Shown: piece by piece, positions 24,447 through 32,874 of the stretch
Layout: each line of letters begins with the position of its first letter
Position numbering within the stretch: the first letter of the stretch is position 1
Source of the DNA: DATBLZ01 sp036555065
GTDB taxonomy: Bacteria > Pseudomonadota > Gammaproteobacteria > Steroidobacterales > Rariloculaceae
Direction: 5' to 3'
Assembly: GCA_036555065.1 (NCBI GenBank)
Contig: DATBLZ010000095.1
Location: 1-37,854 of the forward strand
DNA: 37,854 nucleotides
The notes under the pieces: model-generated
What the model was told of the DNA's origin: nothing
Databases searched by the model: none
The model's input: only the letters and a program-made list of their open reading frames with translations
Translations under genes and position numbers: made by a program

Positions 24447-26594
24447 CTACAACTTCCCGTAGTACCCTTCTTTGAGAGCATCGAAGAGGTTCGCCGCCGT
24501 GTGAATCTCGCCGTCGTAGACGACCTCTTGGTCGCCCGCGGCTTCGACGACCGTTCCGTCGTCCAGCGTGAATTGGTACGTCGTGCTCTTGAGATCCTTC
24601 TCCTTCACGAGCACGCCCTGAAACGCCTCCGGGTTGAAACGAAACGTCGTGCAGCCCTTGAGCCCTTTCTCGTACGCGTAGAGGTAAATGTCCTTGAATT
24701 TCTCGTAGTCATAGTCGGTCGGCACGTTCGCGGTCTTCGAGATCGACGAGTCGACCCACTTTTGCGCAGCCGCCTGAATGTCGACGTGCTCCTTCGGCGA
24801 TATGTCCTCAGAGCTCACGAAATAGTCGGGCAGCTTCTCGCCCGGCAGCTTCGACCCTGGCAACGCGTTCGGATTGACGATCTCGCGATAGGCCAAAAGC
24901 TCGAACGAGTAGACGTCGACTTTCTCTTTCGACTTCTTGCCTTCGCGAATGACGTTGCGGAAATAGTGGTGGGCAAACGATGGCTCGATGCCGTTACTCG
25001 CGTTGTTCGCGAGCGACAACGAGATCGTCCCCGTCGGTGCGATCGAGCTATGGTGCGTGAAGCGCGCACCCGCTCTCTCGAGCTCGGCGACGAGCTCGGG
25101 CGCGGCCTCTGCGACCCTTTGCATGTAGCGGCTATAGCGGGAGTGCAGAATCCGTCCCGGAATCTTGTCGCCGAGCCGCCAACCGTCGGCACGCATCTCC
25201 GGTCGCCGCCGCAGCATCGCCTCGTCGACCTCGAACTCCTCGAGCAATATCGGTGCCGCGCCCTTCTCCTTCGCGAGGTCGAGACCCGTTTCCCAACCGG
25301 CGACCGCGAGCTCTTTGGCGACTTTCTCCGTGAACGCGATCGATTCTCTGGAGCCATAGCGCATCCCGAGCAGCGCGACCGTCGACCCCAGGCCTAAGAA
25401 GCCCATTCCATGCCGGCGCTTGCGAAGAATCTCCTCGCGTTGCTTGAGCAGCGGCAGCCCGTTGACGTCGACGACGTTATCGAGCATCCGCGTGAAGACT
25501 TTGACAACCTCGCCGAATTCCTGCCAATCGAAGTGCGCGGCATCCGAGAACGGCGCGCGCACGAACTTCGTCAGATTCACGGAGCCGAGCAGGCACGCTC
25601 CATACGGGGGCAACGGCTGCTCGCCGCACGGATTGGTCGCGCGAATGTTTTCGCACCACCAGTTGTTGTTCAGCTCATTGACGCGGTCGATGAGAATGAA
25701 GCCGGGCTCGGCGAAATCGTAGGTCGAGGACATGATGACGTCCCACATTCGGCGCGCCGGTAGCGTTCGATAAACGCGCGCGGCTACGAGCCCGTCGGCT
25801 TTCGTCACGTAGTCGCCGTCGATCGGCCACGCGCGCCAAACGATCTGCTCGGCATTGTCGAGGTCGAGGCTGTCCTCCTCGACTTCGCGTCGCGTGACCG
25901 GGAACGCGAGCTGCCAAGTACCGTCATTCTTGACGGCGCGCATGAATTCGTCGGTGATGAGCAGAGACAAATTGAACTGGCGCAGGCGCGCGTTCTCGCG
26001 CTTGGCGCGAACGAAGCTCATCGCGTCCGGATGGCCGACATCGAACGTGCCCATTTGTGCGCCCCGTCGCCCGCCGGCCGAGGAGATCGTGAAGCACATC
26101 CGGTCGTATATGTCCATGAACGACAGCGGGCCGGACGTGTGCGCGCCGGCCCCGGAGACATAGGCTCCACGTGGGCGCAGCGTCGAGAACTCGTAGCCGA
26201 TCCCGCAACCGGCTTTGAGCGTAAGCCCCGCCTCATGGACCTTGTCCAGGATGTCGTTCATCGAATCGCGGATCGAGCCCGAGACGGTGCAGTTGATCGT
26301 CGAGGTAGCCGGCTTGTGAAGCTCGGCGCCGGCGTTGGAGATGATGCGTCCGGCAGGTATGGCGCCTCGCTCGAGAGCCCAGAGGAACCTCTCGTGCCAA
26401 TAGTCGCGGATTTCGCCTCTCTCGACACTCGCGAGCGCTCTGGCCACGCGCTCGTAGGTTCCATGAATGTCCGCGTCGACCGGCGCGCCCGGTTTGGTCT
26501 TCAAGCGGTACTTGGTATCCCAGATGTTGAGCGATGCCTCCTGAAGAGGAATGTCGTCAAGAATCTTTGGTGAAATCTCGAGCGCTGTATTCAT
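24447..26594 (-). CDS. nrdJa: Class II (B12-dependent) ribonucleotide reductase catalytic subunit NrdJa
   Basis: Reduces ribonucleotides to deoxyribonucleotides using adenosylcobalamin, with or without oxygen. 715 residues from ATG at 26594, chosen because the conserved beginning (ASLNIWDTKYRLK) follows at the usual distance; ATG at 26633 would add 13 residues. Motifs: KPATSTINCTVSGSI with the first redox cysteine, LKAGCGIGYEFSTLRPRGA, SSAGGRRGAQMGTFDVGHPD, and the radical-site NPCGEQPLPPYGACLLGSVNL with the Asn-Cys-Glu trio. SIAPTGTISL and GLKGCTTFR follow near the C-terminus. The redox tail is supplied by NrdJb. Upstream lies a consensus-spaced promoter with a palindromic operator at its start. 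Confidence 0.95.
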   Translation of the reverse strand: MNTALEISPKILDDIPLQEASLNIWDTKYRLKTKPGAPVDADIHGTYERVARALASVERGEIRDYWHERFLWALERGAIPAGRIISNAGAELHKPATSTINCTVSGSIRDSMNDILDKVHEAGLTLKAGCGIGYEFSTLRPRGAYVSGAGAHTSGPLSFMDIYDRMCFTISSAGGRRGAQMGTFDVGHPDAMSFVRAKRENARLRQFNLSLLITDEFMRAVKNDGTWQLAFPVTRREVEEDSLDLDNAEQIVWRAWPIDGDYVTKADGLVAARVYRTLPARRMWDVIMSSTYDFAEPGFILIDRVNELNNNWWCENIRATNPCGEQPLPPYGACLLGSVNLTKFVRAPFSDAAHFDWQEFGEVVKVFTRMLDNVVDVNGLPLLKQREEILRKRRHGMGFLGLGSTVALLGMRYGSRESIAFTEKVAKELAVAGWETGLDLAKEKGAAPILLEEFEVDEAMLRRRPEMRADGWRLGDKIPGRILHSRYSRYMQRVAEAAPELVAELERAGARFTHHSSIAPTGTISLSLANNASNGIEPSFAHHYFRNVIREGKKSKEKVDVYSFELLAYREIVNPNALPGSKLPGEKLPDYFVSSEDISPKEHVDIQAAAQKWVDSSISKTANVPTDYDYEKFKDIYLYAYEKGLKGCTTFRFNPEAFQGVLVKEKDLKSTTYQFTLDDGTVVEAAGDQEVVYDGEIHTAANLFDALKEGYYGKL

Positions 26595-26749
26595 GTTGGT
26601 ATTCGACCCTGTCTGCGGCCGCATGGGCCGCATTGCCCCCCGGAAACGTCACATCCCCACGGCTCTTATGGCGGCGAAATTTGCGGGAAAAAACACCCTC
26701 GAGCCGGGTTGGTCGGCCCTTCGCTCCCTGACTTTCTACGCAAAAACGC

Positions 26750-26769
26750 CGACACAAGATCTTGTGTCG
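26750..26769. promoter_or_regulatory. 20-bp perfect palindrome, probable NrdR box (proximal)
   Basis: The core ACACAAGATCTTGTGT (26752-26767) agrees with the NrdR consensus acaCwAtATaTwGtgt at 14 of 16 positions, and the palindrome extends two bases each side. It lies directly after the predicted nrdJa start near 26772, where a bound repressor would block transcription. No second box is seen at the usual spacing of about three helical turns. Confidence 0.65.
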
Positions 26770-26778
26770 TTCGAACGT

Positions 26779-26807
26779 AGAGTAGGCTCCGCTGGCGCTT
26801 CTGTCAA
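26779..26807 (-). promoter_or_regulatory. Sigma-70 promoter of nrdJab
   Basis: On the minus strand a full-consensus -35 TTGACA (26802-26807) is followed after exactly 17 bases by TACTCT (26779-26784), three of six -10 matches. Predicted start near 26772, leader of about 178 nt to nrdJa. Confidence 0.6.
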
Positions 26808-26929
26808 GGTTTTGTCATAAACGAATGTGCTCTATGATTCGCTGGATAAACAAGATGTTATCCTGCTATCGTCAGAAAGCACTCAAAAAACTTTCCCGAA
26901 CGCTCGGCGATGCGTCGATCTTTGTCTCG

Positions 26930-26945
26930 ACACAATATATTGTGC
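26930..26945. promoter_or_regulatory. Near-consensus NrdR box (distal, close to degQ)
   Basis: ACACAATATATTGTGC matches the NrdR consensus at all but the last position, with a perfect 14-bp inner palindrome. Its centre is 178 bp from the centre of the proximal box and about 100 bp before degQ. It could act on nrdJab at a distance or on the degQ side. Confidence 0.65.
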
Positions 26946-27036
26946 ACTCGACTCAACAGGCTACCCACCGAAAACGCACATTTCTTACACAGGGCTACAA
27001 TGGCTCGCCGCCGAACTTCGAGGTTCTAATTACACG

Positions 27037-28410
27037 ATGTTGAGCTCCGCCACTCGCCTCTCGCGCGTGCGCACGCAAGGCCTCGCTGCGCTCGCAACTT
27101 TCGCAGCAACGGTGTTGCATGCCCAACCTGTGCCAACGCTCGCGCCGATGATCGAGCGTGTCTCGCCAGCTGTGGTCAATATTTCCGTGAGCGGTCACGT
27201 CACGGCGCGCAATCCACTCACGGAAGTCGATCCGTTGTTCCGCCGCTTCTTCCCCGACGTCCCCGAAAACTCGGAGCGCGAGTTTCAAAGCACGGGGTCG
27301 GGCGTGATCATCGATGCCGATGCCGGCTACATAGTGACGAACTACCACGTCATCGAGAACGCAGAGAAGATCACTATTACGCTGCTCGACCAACGCGTTC
27401 TGGACGCGCGCGTGATCGGCTCGGATTCGGCATCCGATATCGCCCTCGTTCAGGTCGACGCGGAGAATCTGACCGAAATTGAGTTGGGCGAATCGAACGC
27501 TTTGCGCGTCGGTGATTTCGTGGTCGCGATCGGAAATCCTTTCGGCTTCTCGCACACGGTGACCTCCGGCATCGTCAGCGGACTCGGGCGCAACCGTGTG
27601 AGCCCGGACCCGGCCGCGCGCGAGGATTTCATTCAGACCGACGCCGCGATCAATCTAGGCAACTCCGGCGGCGCGCTCGTGAACCTCGACGGCAAGCTCG
27701 TCGGCATCAACTCCGCGATACTCTCGCAGAGCGGCGGCAACATCGGGATCGGGTTCGCAATTCCAGTAGCGATGGCGCGCAACGTCATCAACCAACTCAT
27801 CGAGTATGGCGAGGTCAGCAGAGGACTACTCGGCGTCGCGATCGAAACGATCACACCCGACCTGGCTGCGACTTATGGGCTCAGCGACACGCGCGGAGCG
27901 CTCGTGACCGACGTCACGCCCGGGTCCGCAGCCGAGGCGGCTGGTCTTAAGATCAATGACGTCATACTTACCATCAATGGTGAGGCCGTGCGCGATTCCG
28001 GCGCCCTGCGCAACATGATCGGCCTCAGGCGTCCCGACGAGGAGATCAGGATCGGTTTCGTCAGAGACTCGCAGCAGCAATTCGTGACGGCCCGGCTCGG
28101 CGAGTCCGAGCCCGTAGCCACGAGTGCCGCCCCGACGCCGTCGCTGCCCGCGGAGCTCGACCCTGCGTTCGACGGCGTCGAGCTCGTCGAGAACCGCTCC
28201 GGTAACGGGGTCAGCGGCCTCCTCGTTGTTCGTGTCGATCCCCAAAGCGCGGCTGCGGAACGCGATCTGCGGCCCGGCGACATCATCACGTACATCAACC
28301 GCGAGCGCGTGCGCAGCCTCGCCGAGGCGCAGCAGATCATGGCCGATGCGCGGACGATCATCCTCCAAGTTCAAAGAGGCAGCCGAAGCTTGCTGATCTT
28401 GCTGCGCTGA
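27037..28410 (+). CDS. degQ: DegQ/DegP-type periplasmic serine endoprotease
   Basis: HtrA-family quality-control protease of the periplasm. 457 residues from ATG at 27037: signal peptide (RTQGLAALATFAATVLHAQ, cleaved near residue 30), trypsin-like domain with His104 (TNYHVIE), Asp134 (SASDIALVQ) and Ser210 (GNSGGAL), then two PDZ domains (about 265-355 and 370-455, with RGLLGVAIETI and VSGLLVVRVDP). Two PDZ domains and no membrane anchor favour DegQ/DegP over DegS. The frame is open upstream to 26827, but that would bury the signal peptide. Only a weak ribosome-binding site. The next gene starts 10 nt later. Confidence 0.94.
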   Translation: MLSSATRLSRVRTQGLAALATFAATVLHAQPVPTLAPMIERVSPAVVNISVSGHVTARNPLTEVDPLFRRFFPDVPENSEREFQSTGSGVIIDADAGYIVTNYHVIENAEKITITLLDQRVLDARVIGSDSASDIALVQVDAENLTEIELGESNALRVGDFVVAIGNPFGFSHTVTSGIVSGLGRNRVSPDPAAREDFIQTDAAINLGNSGGALVNLDGKLVGINSAILSQSGGNIGIGFAIPVAMARNVINQLIEYGEVSRGLLGVAIETITPDLAATYGLSDTRGALVTDVTPGSAAEAAGLKINDVILTINGEAVRDSGALRNMIGLRRPDEEIRIGFVRDSQQQFVTARLGESEPVATSAAPTPSLPAELDPAFDGVELVENRSGNGVSGLLVVRVDPQSAAAERDLRPGDIITYINRERVRSLAEAQQIMADARTIILQVQRGSRSLLILLR

Positions 28411-28420
28411 TTCGGCAGGC

Positions 28421-29389
28421 ATGTCCCCTCAGCATCGAACACGAACGGTTTGTGTGCTCGGCGGCTCGGGCTTCGTCGGGCGATCGCTGTGCAACCAGCT
28501 GGTTCGCGGCGGCTATTCCGTGCGCGTTCCGACGCGCAACCCCGCACGCCGCCGCGAACTTCTAGTTCTACCCGGCGTCGACCTCTTGTCGGCCGACATT
28601 AGTGCCTCGGGTACGCTCGTATCTCTCCTCGACGGGTGCGCTGCCGTCATCAATCTCGTCGGTATCCTCAACGAGCGCGGGCACGACGGCAGCGGGTTCG
28701 CGTCGGTGCATGTGGACCTCGTCGAGAATCTCGCTCACGCGTGCGCCGAAGTGGGTGTAGAGCGCCTCATCCACGTGAGCGCGCTCAAAGCCAACGCCGA
28801 GCGTGGACCGAGCCATTACTTGCGCACGAAGGGCCGGGCAGAAGAGCTGATTCACCGCCTTTGCGGCGACGATATCAAGTTCACGATCTTCCGCCCCTCG
28901 GTGATCTTCGGGCCAGACGATTCGTTCATCAATAGATTCGCGGCGCTGCTGCGGCGAGCGCCGCTATTGCCGGTGCCGCAGGTCGGCGCGCGTTTCGCGC
29001 CGGTATACGTCGAGGATGTCGCCGCGGCCATGATCCGAGCACTCGAAGACAGCTCGACTCACAATAAGACGTACGAGCTCTGTGGCCCGGATATCTATAC
29101 GCTCGGCGAGATACTGCAGATCATTCTGCGGCAACTCGAGATACGACGGTTGGTATTGCCGATGCCTGCGCTGCTCGCTCGCGTGCAAGCATGGATCGCC
29201 GATTACTTGATACCCGGCAAGCCTTTCTCGCTCGACAACCTGCGCTCGCTATCCGTCGCAAGCGTCTGCAGCGAGAACGGCTTCGCCGCGCTCGGCATAG
29301 AGCCCACACCCCTGCACGCGATCGTGCCGAGCTACGTCGGTCCGGACCTACCGCGTCTCGCGAAGCTGCGTCAAACGACTCGTCGCTGA
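28421..29389 (+). CDS. NDUFA9-like atypical SDR (complex I-associated type NAD(P)-binding protein)
   Basis: 322 residues of the atypical short-chain dehydrogenase family related to the complex I accessory subunit NDUFA9; bacterial members are annotated as epimerases or NADH:ubiquinone oxidoreductase-like, with function unproven. Visible are the Rossmann motif VLGGSGFVGRSLCNQL near residue 12, VINLVGILNE, LIHVSALKANAERGPSHYLRTKGRAEEL with a Tyr-x3-Lys pair, and FRPSVIFGPDDSF. ATG at 28421 is 10 nt after degQ, so the two are probably co-transcribed. Its last 42 nt overlap the convergent aminopeptidase gene. Confidence 0.85.
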   Translation: MSPQHRTRTVCVLGGSGFVGRSLCNQLVRGGYSVRVPTRNPARRRELLVLPGVDLLSADISASGTLVSLLDGCAAVINLVGILNERGHDGSGFASVHVDLVENLAHACAEVGVERLIHVSALKANAERGPSHYLRTKGRAEELIHRLCGDDIKFTIFRPSVIFGPDDSFINRFAALLRRAPLLPVPQVGARFAPVYVEDVAAAMIRALEDSSTHNKTYELCGPDIYTLGEILQIILRQLEIRRLVLPMPALLARVQAWIADYLIPGKPFSLDNLRSLSVASVCSENGFAALGIEPTPLHAIVPSYVGPDLPRLAKLRQTTRR

Positions 29390-30433
29390 GCTCTGCCGGT
29401 CCCATTCCTCGAGCCGCGCCGCTCGTTCTTGCTCGCGAAGCTCGGCGAGGTCGGCGACGTCCGCATAGAACTGCGTGACGCCTGCGCTTTGAAGCCGCCA
29501 TTTCAACGCCGGCAACCAGCGGCGGTACGTGGCAATTGCCGCGAGCGTCGCGTTGTTGAGCGGCGGGCTCAGCCAACCGTCGTACTCAGTCGTGCCACCC
29601 CAGCGCTCTTTGAACCCGAGGTACTCGCTCTGCATCGTCAGGAATGCCTGAGCCTTCGCCTCGAGCTTGGTCGCGTCGTCCGACTGCGCCGCGTAAATGG
29701 CCTGCAGGCGTGTTTGCTGCGCGGCGACGAGCGCGGCGAATTCCACGCGCCGCTGAACTCGCATTCGGTAGCGCTCGAGCGCGAGGGATTCGCCGTGCTC
29801 CATGAGCCAGAGCTCGACGCCATGCTCCTCGACGGCCGTCGCAAAAGCCTCGCTGAGCTCGCTGTCGTCCTTCACGTAGAGCTTTTGGTGTGCAAGCTCG
29901 TGGAACAACGCGCCGGCGAGGCCCGCGACATCGCCGCCGAGCATCGTGTTGAGCACGGGATCGTCGAAATACCCGAGCGTCGAATATGCGCCCGATCCTG
30001 CCGAGTACGTATCGTAGCCCTGCTCGGCCAATCGGTTCGCAAACTTCTCGGCGTCGGCGCGATCGAAGTAGCCGCGATAGCTGACGCAGCCAGCGAACGG
30101 AAAACACCATTGCAGCGGCATGACCGAAAAGCGCTCCGCGGCGACGACGTTCCATACAACGTAGGGCCGGCCGAGGTCGACGTAGGTCGTGTAGCTGTCG
30201 TTGTCGGGCAGCTCGAGCGCGGTCACCGCGAACTCGCGAAGCGCCGCGACCGTGCGCAGCTCCTCGCGCAAGGCTGTACTGCGATTTTCGTCCGCGACGA
30301 TCGTCTCGATCGGCTCGCGTTTACGCAGTAAATCGATCTGCCCGCCGATCGCCTGCCAGTAGTACGGCATCGCGCATCCGGACAAAAACATCGCCGCAAA
30401 CGTGCTGAACGCGTAGCGCAGAAACCTGCACAT
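29348..30433 (-). CDS. Putative zinc aminopeptidase lipoprotein
   Basis: 361 residues. The N-terminus is a lipoprotein signal (RYAFSTFAAMFLSGC, lipobox LSGC, lipidated near Cys20), so the protein is membrane-attached and faces the periplasm. The zinc-peptidase motif HELAHQ occurs in LAGALFHELAHQKLY, with the downstream glutamate in SEAFATAVEEHG. Overall it fits the family annotated as putative aminopeptidase in proteobacteria; substrate unknown. ATG at 30433 is 43 bp from the divergent cca start. The 3' end overlaps the SDR gene tail-to-tail by 42 nt, which leaves both C-termini constrained by one sequence. Confidence 0.83.
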   Translation of the reverse strand: MCRFLRYAFSTFAAMFLSGCAMPYYWQAIGGQIDLLRKREPIETIVADENRSTALREELRTVAALREFAVTALELPDNDSYTTYVDLGRPYVVWNVVAAERFSVMPLQWCFPFAGCVSYRGYFDRADAEKFANRLAEQGYDTYSAGSGAYSTLGYFDDPVLNTMLGGDVAGLAGALFHELAHQKLYVKDDSELSEAFATAVEEHGVELWLMEHGESLALERYRMRVQRRVEFAALVAAQQTRLQAIYAAQSDDATKLEAKAQAFLTMQSEYLGFKERWGGTTEYDGWLSPPLNNATLAAIATYRRWLPALKWRLQSAGVTQFYADVADLAELREQERAARLEEWDRQSSATSRLTQLRETR

Positions 30434-30476
30434 AGGCGCACCATAGTACGCGCGTCCGCTACGCTATGATTGCCGA

Positions 30477-31697
30477 ATGAAGAAATACGCAGTCGGAGGT
30501 GCCGTCCGCGATGCTCTGCTCGGTCTACCGGTCGTAGAGCGCGACTGGGTCGTCGTCGGCGCCGAGCCTTCCGATTTGCTCGCGCTCGGTTACCGGCAGG
30601 TCGGGCGCGACTTTCCGGTTTTCCTCGACCCCGTGACCCAAGAAGAACATGCGCTCGCGCGAACCGAGCGCAAGGTCGGCCCGGGGTACAAAGGGTTTAG
30701 CTTCGATACATCCCCTACCGTCACGCTCGAAGACGATTTGTGCCGCCGCGATCTTACGATCAACGCGATCGCGCGCGACGAGCACGGAACGATCATCGAT
30801 CCGCACAACGGCCGTGCCGATATCACCGCACGGATTCTGCGGCATGTCTCGCCGGCGTTTCGCGAGGATCCGTTGCGTGTACTGCGCACGGCGCGGTTCG
30901 CGGCCCGGTTCAAGGATCTCGGATTTGCGGTCGCGCCCGAAACGCTCGAGCTCATGCGCGCGATCGTGAACGACGGCGAGCTCGAAGCACTGAGCCCGGA
31001 GCGCGTTTGGCAGGAAACCGAGAAGGGCCTCGCTACGGCGCGTCCGGAGATCTATTTCGAGACGCTGCGTGCCTGCGGCGCGCTTGCCCGTGTGTTTCCC
31101 GAAATCGAGAAGCTCTTCGGCGTGCCGCAGCCCGAACGCTGGCACCCGGAAATCGATACCGGTGTGCACACGATGATGGCGCTGAAGCTCTGCGCGTCGT
31201 TATCGAGCGATATCGCCATCCGTTTCGCGGTTCTCGTCCATGATCTCGGCAAAGGAGAAACGCCGCGGCTGCTGTGGCCGAAGCATCACGGGCATAGCGA
31301 GCGCTCGATTGCAGTCATCGACCGACTCAGCGAGCGCTTGCCGGTGCCGAATCGGTTGCGCGCGCTTGCCAAACGTGTAGCGCGGTACCACGACCACGTG
31401 CATCGCGCAGCAGAGTTGCGGCCCGGAACGATTCTCGAAGTTCTCGAAGGCGTCGATGGCTTGCGCCGGTCAGGCACTGCGCTCGAAGAATTCCTGATTG
31501 CCTGCGAGGCGGACGCGCGCGGACGCGGGGGTCGCGAAGCAACGCCCTATCCGCAAGCGGAGATCTTGCGGCGCGCGCAACGTGCGGCGCTTGCGATCAA
31601 CGCGGGAACCGTTCAAGACGGGACTCTCGAAGGTCCGCGCTTAGGCGAGGCCATCCGCCAGGCGCGCATCGCCGCGATCGCGCGCGCCGTTCGCTGA
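30477..31697 (+). CDS. cca: CCA-adding tRNA nucleotidyltransferase with HD domain
   Basis: Adds or repairs the 3' CCA of tRNAs without a template. 406 residues, like the E. coli enzyme. The nucleotidyltransferase head has VGGAVRDALLGLP and ERDWVVVG; the first metal-binding carboxylate, Asp in E. coli, is Glu21 here, and Asp23 is kept. RRDLTINAIA, EDPLRVLRTARFAARF and ALSPERVWQETEKGL follow. The C-terminal HD domain has WHPEIDTGVHTMMAL, VLVHDLGKGETP and HHGHSERS, associated in E. coli with phosphatase and phosphodiesterase activity. It starts with ATG at 30477 and ends 11 bp from the convergent MidA-like gene. Confidence 0.96.
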   Translation: MKKYAVGGAVRDALLGLPVVERDWVVVGAEPSDLLALGYRQVGRDFPVFLDPVTQEEHALARTERKVGPGYKGFSFDTSPTVTLEDDLCRRDLTINAIARDEHGTIIDPHNGRADITARILRHVSPAFREDPLRVLRTARFAARFKDLGFAVAPETLELMRAIVNDGELEALSPERVWQETEKGLATARPEIYFETLRACGALARVFPEIEKLFGVPQPERWHPEIDTGVHTMMALKLCASLSSDIAIRFAVLVHDLGKGETPRLLWPKHHGHSERSIAVIDRLSERLPVPNRLRALAKRVARYHDHVHRAAELRPGTILEVLEGVDGLRRSGTALEEFLIACEADARGRGGREATPYPQAEILRRAQRAALAINAGTVQDGTLEGPRLGEAIRQARIAAIARAVR

Positions 31698-31708
31698 ACG
31701 ACGCGCAC

Positions 31709-32827
31709 TCACAATCGGCTGCGCAGGTCCCGGCCCGGCAACGACCACGCGACTCCGCGTGTAAGCAGAAGCAGCTTGAAGCGCTCCCCCATCTCGCCGG
31801 GCAACAACAGAGTTTTCGCCGCCTGACGCAGAGCGATGCTGCCTCGGTCGAGCGCCGTCGGCAGCTCCTGCGCGACGGTTGCGAGCAAGAAATGCGCTTG
31901 CGTCGTGAAACCGGCGACGTCGAGTCCCACCGCCGTCGCAGCCGCCGCGCACGCGCTGAAATCCACCCAGCTGCTGATGTCTTGAAGCCCCACGCGCTCG
32001 AGCGGATCGAAGCTCACGCGATGCCGATAGTGGCAGATCAGAGTGCCGTCGACGCGCTCGGCATGGTAGAGCTCGCGCCGCGGCAACCCATAATCAATGA
32101 GAAGCACCGCCCCCTGCGCGAGTGCCGCGCCGAGCGCCGCGACCCAGCCGGGCAGCATCGGACTAATCTCAGAGCGATAGCCGGGCGGCAACGGCGCGCC
32201 GAGGTCGGCCTCGAGGGCGTCGACCGCGCGCGTTAGCGCCGGATCTGCGGCGCCCACCTGCCAGCGAAATCCTCCAGCAGCGGTCGTCACGCCGAGCGGC
32301 CGCGCATCGTGCTCCGTTCTTACGAAACGCGCGACCGGTAGTGCATCCGCCACTTCGTTTGCAAGTATCAACCCCGCGAGCGGCGCTGCGGGCAATTGCT
32401 CGAGCCATGCAATGCGGTCGCCGAACCTCTCGAGATGCGCCTGCTGTTGCCGACGCAAGCTCGCGCTCGGCTCGAGGATTCGGTACTCGATATCGTCTCG
32501 CCCGTGTCTTGCCCACGCCTCGAGCAAGTGCCGCGCGAGCGCGCCGGAGCCCGCCCCGAGCTCGAGAATCACGGGGTGCGGAAGACCCGCGAACAGCTCG
32601 CGCGCCCACGCAACGATCGCGCGCGGCAACAAGTCGCCCTGCTCCGCCGCGGTCGTGAAGTCGCCGTGCGGCCCGAATTTTTGGCGCGCGACGCTGTAGT
32701 AACCGAGCCCAGGCTCGTAGAGCGCCATTCGCATGAACTCAGCGAACGGTAAGAACCCATCATGGCGATCGATTTCCGCGGCGATGCGCGCGCTCAAGGC
32801 CGCGCTCTGCTCTTCGGGGCTCCGCAC
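31709..32827 (-). CDS. MidA/NDUFAF7-family SAM-dependent methyltransferase
   Basis: 372 residues of the DUF185 family. In eukaryotes MidA/NDUFAF7 methylates an arginine of a complex I subunit; the bacterial role is not established. Visible are FAEFMRMALYEPGLGYYSV, KFGPHGDFTTAAE, the SAM-binding VILELGAGSGALARHLLEA, LILANEVADALPVARF and VLLIDYGLPRRELYHAER, all typical. It starts with GTG at 32827 and has a weak ribosome-binding site. It is divergent from the pteridine reductase gene, in keeping with a neighbourhood found in other gammaproteobacteria. Confidence 0.9.
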   Translation of the reverse strand: MRSPEEQSAALSARIAAEIDRHDGFLPFAEFMRMALYEPGLGYYSVARQKFGPHGDFTTAAEQGDLLPRAIVAWARELFAGLPHPVILELGAGSGALARHLLEAWARHGRDDIEYRILEPSASLRRQQQAHLERFGDRIAWLEQLPAAPLAGLILANEVADALPVARFVRTEHDARPLGVTTAAGGFRWQVGAADPALTRAVDALEADLGAPLPPGYRSEISPMLPGWVAALGAALAQGAVLLIDYGLPRRELYHAERVDGTLICHYRHRVSFDPLERVGLQDISSWVDFSACAAAATAVGLDVAGFTTQAHFLLATVAQELPTALDRGSIALRQAAKTLLLPGEMGERFKLLLLTRGVAWSLPGRDLRSRL

Positions 32828-32863
32828 GGTGAATAGTGTAACCTTAGCCCCGTCGCGTTTTGC

Positions 32864-32868
32864 GGAGG
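32864..32868 (+). promoter_or_regulatory. Ribosome-binding site deciding the TTG start of the pteridine reductase
   Basis: GGAGG lies six bases before TTG at 32875. It selects that TTG over the upstream in-frame TTG at 32860, which would place the site inside the coding region. Confidence 0.65.
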
Positions 32869-32874
32869 TGGCCG

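Larger units (their letters stand above)
26595..27036. other. 442-bp divergent regulatory region between nrdJa and degQ
   Basis: More AT-rich than its surroundings. It holds the nrdJa promoter, a 20-bp perfect palindrome at that promoter's start and a second NrdR-type palindrome near degQ. Open frames through it (for example plus 26825-27043, and an in-frame extension of degQ from 26827) show no recognisable protein features and cross the palindromes; I read the region as non-coding. Confidence 0.75.

Noticed and set aside
26825..27043. 72-codon open frame before degQ
   Set aside because: It crosses the distal NrdR box, lacks a ribosome-binding site and has no family features; the region is AT-rich regulatory DNA.
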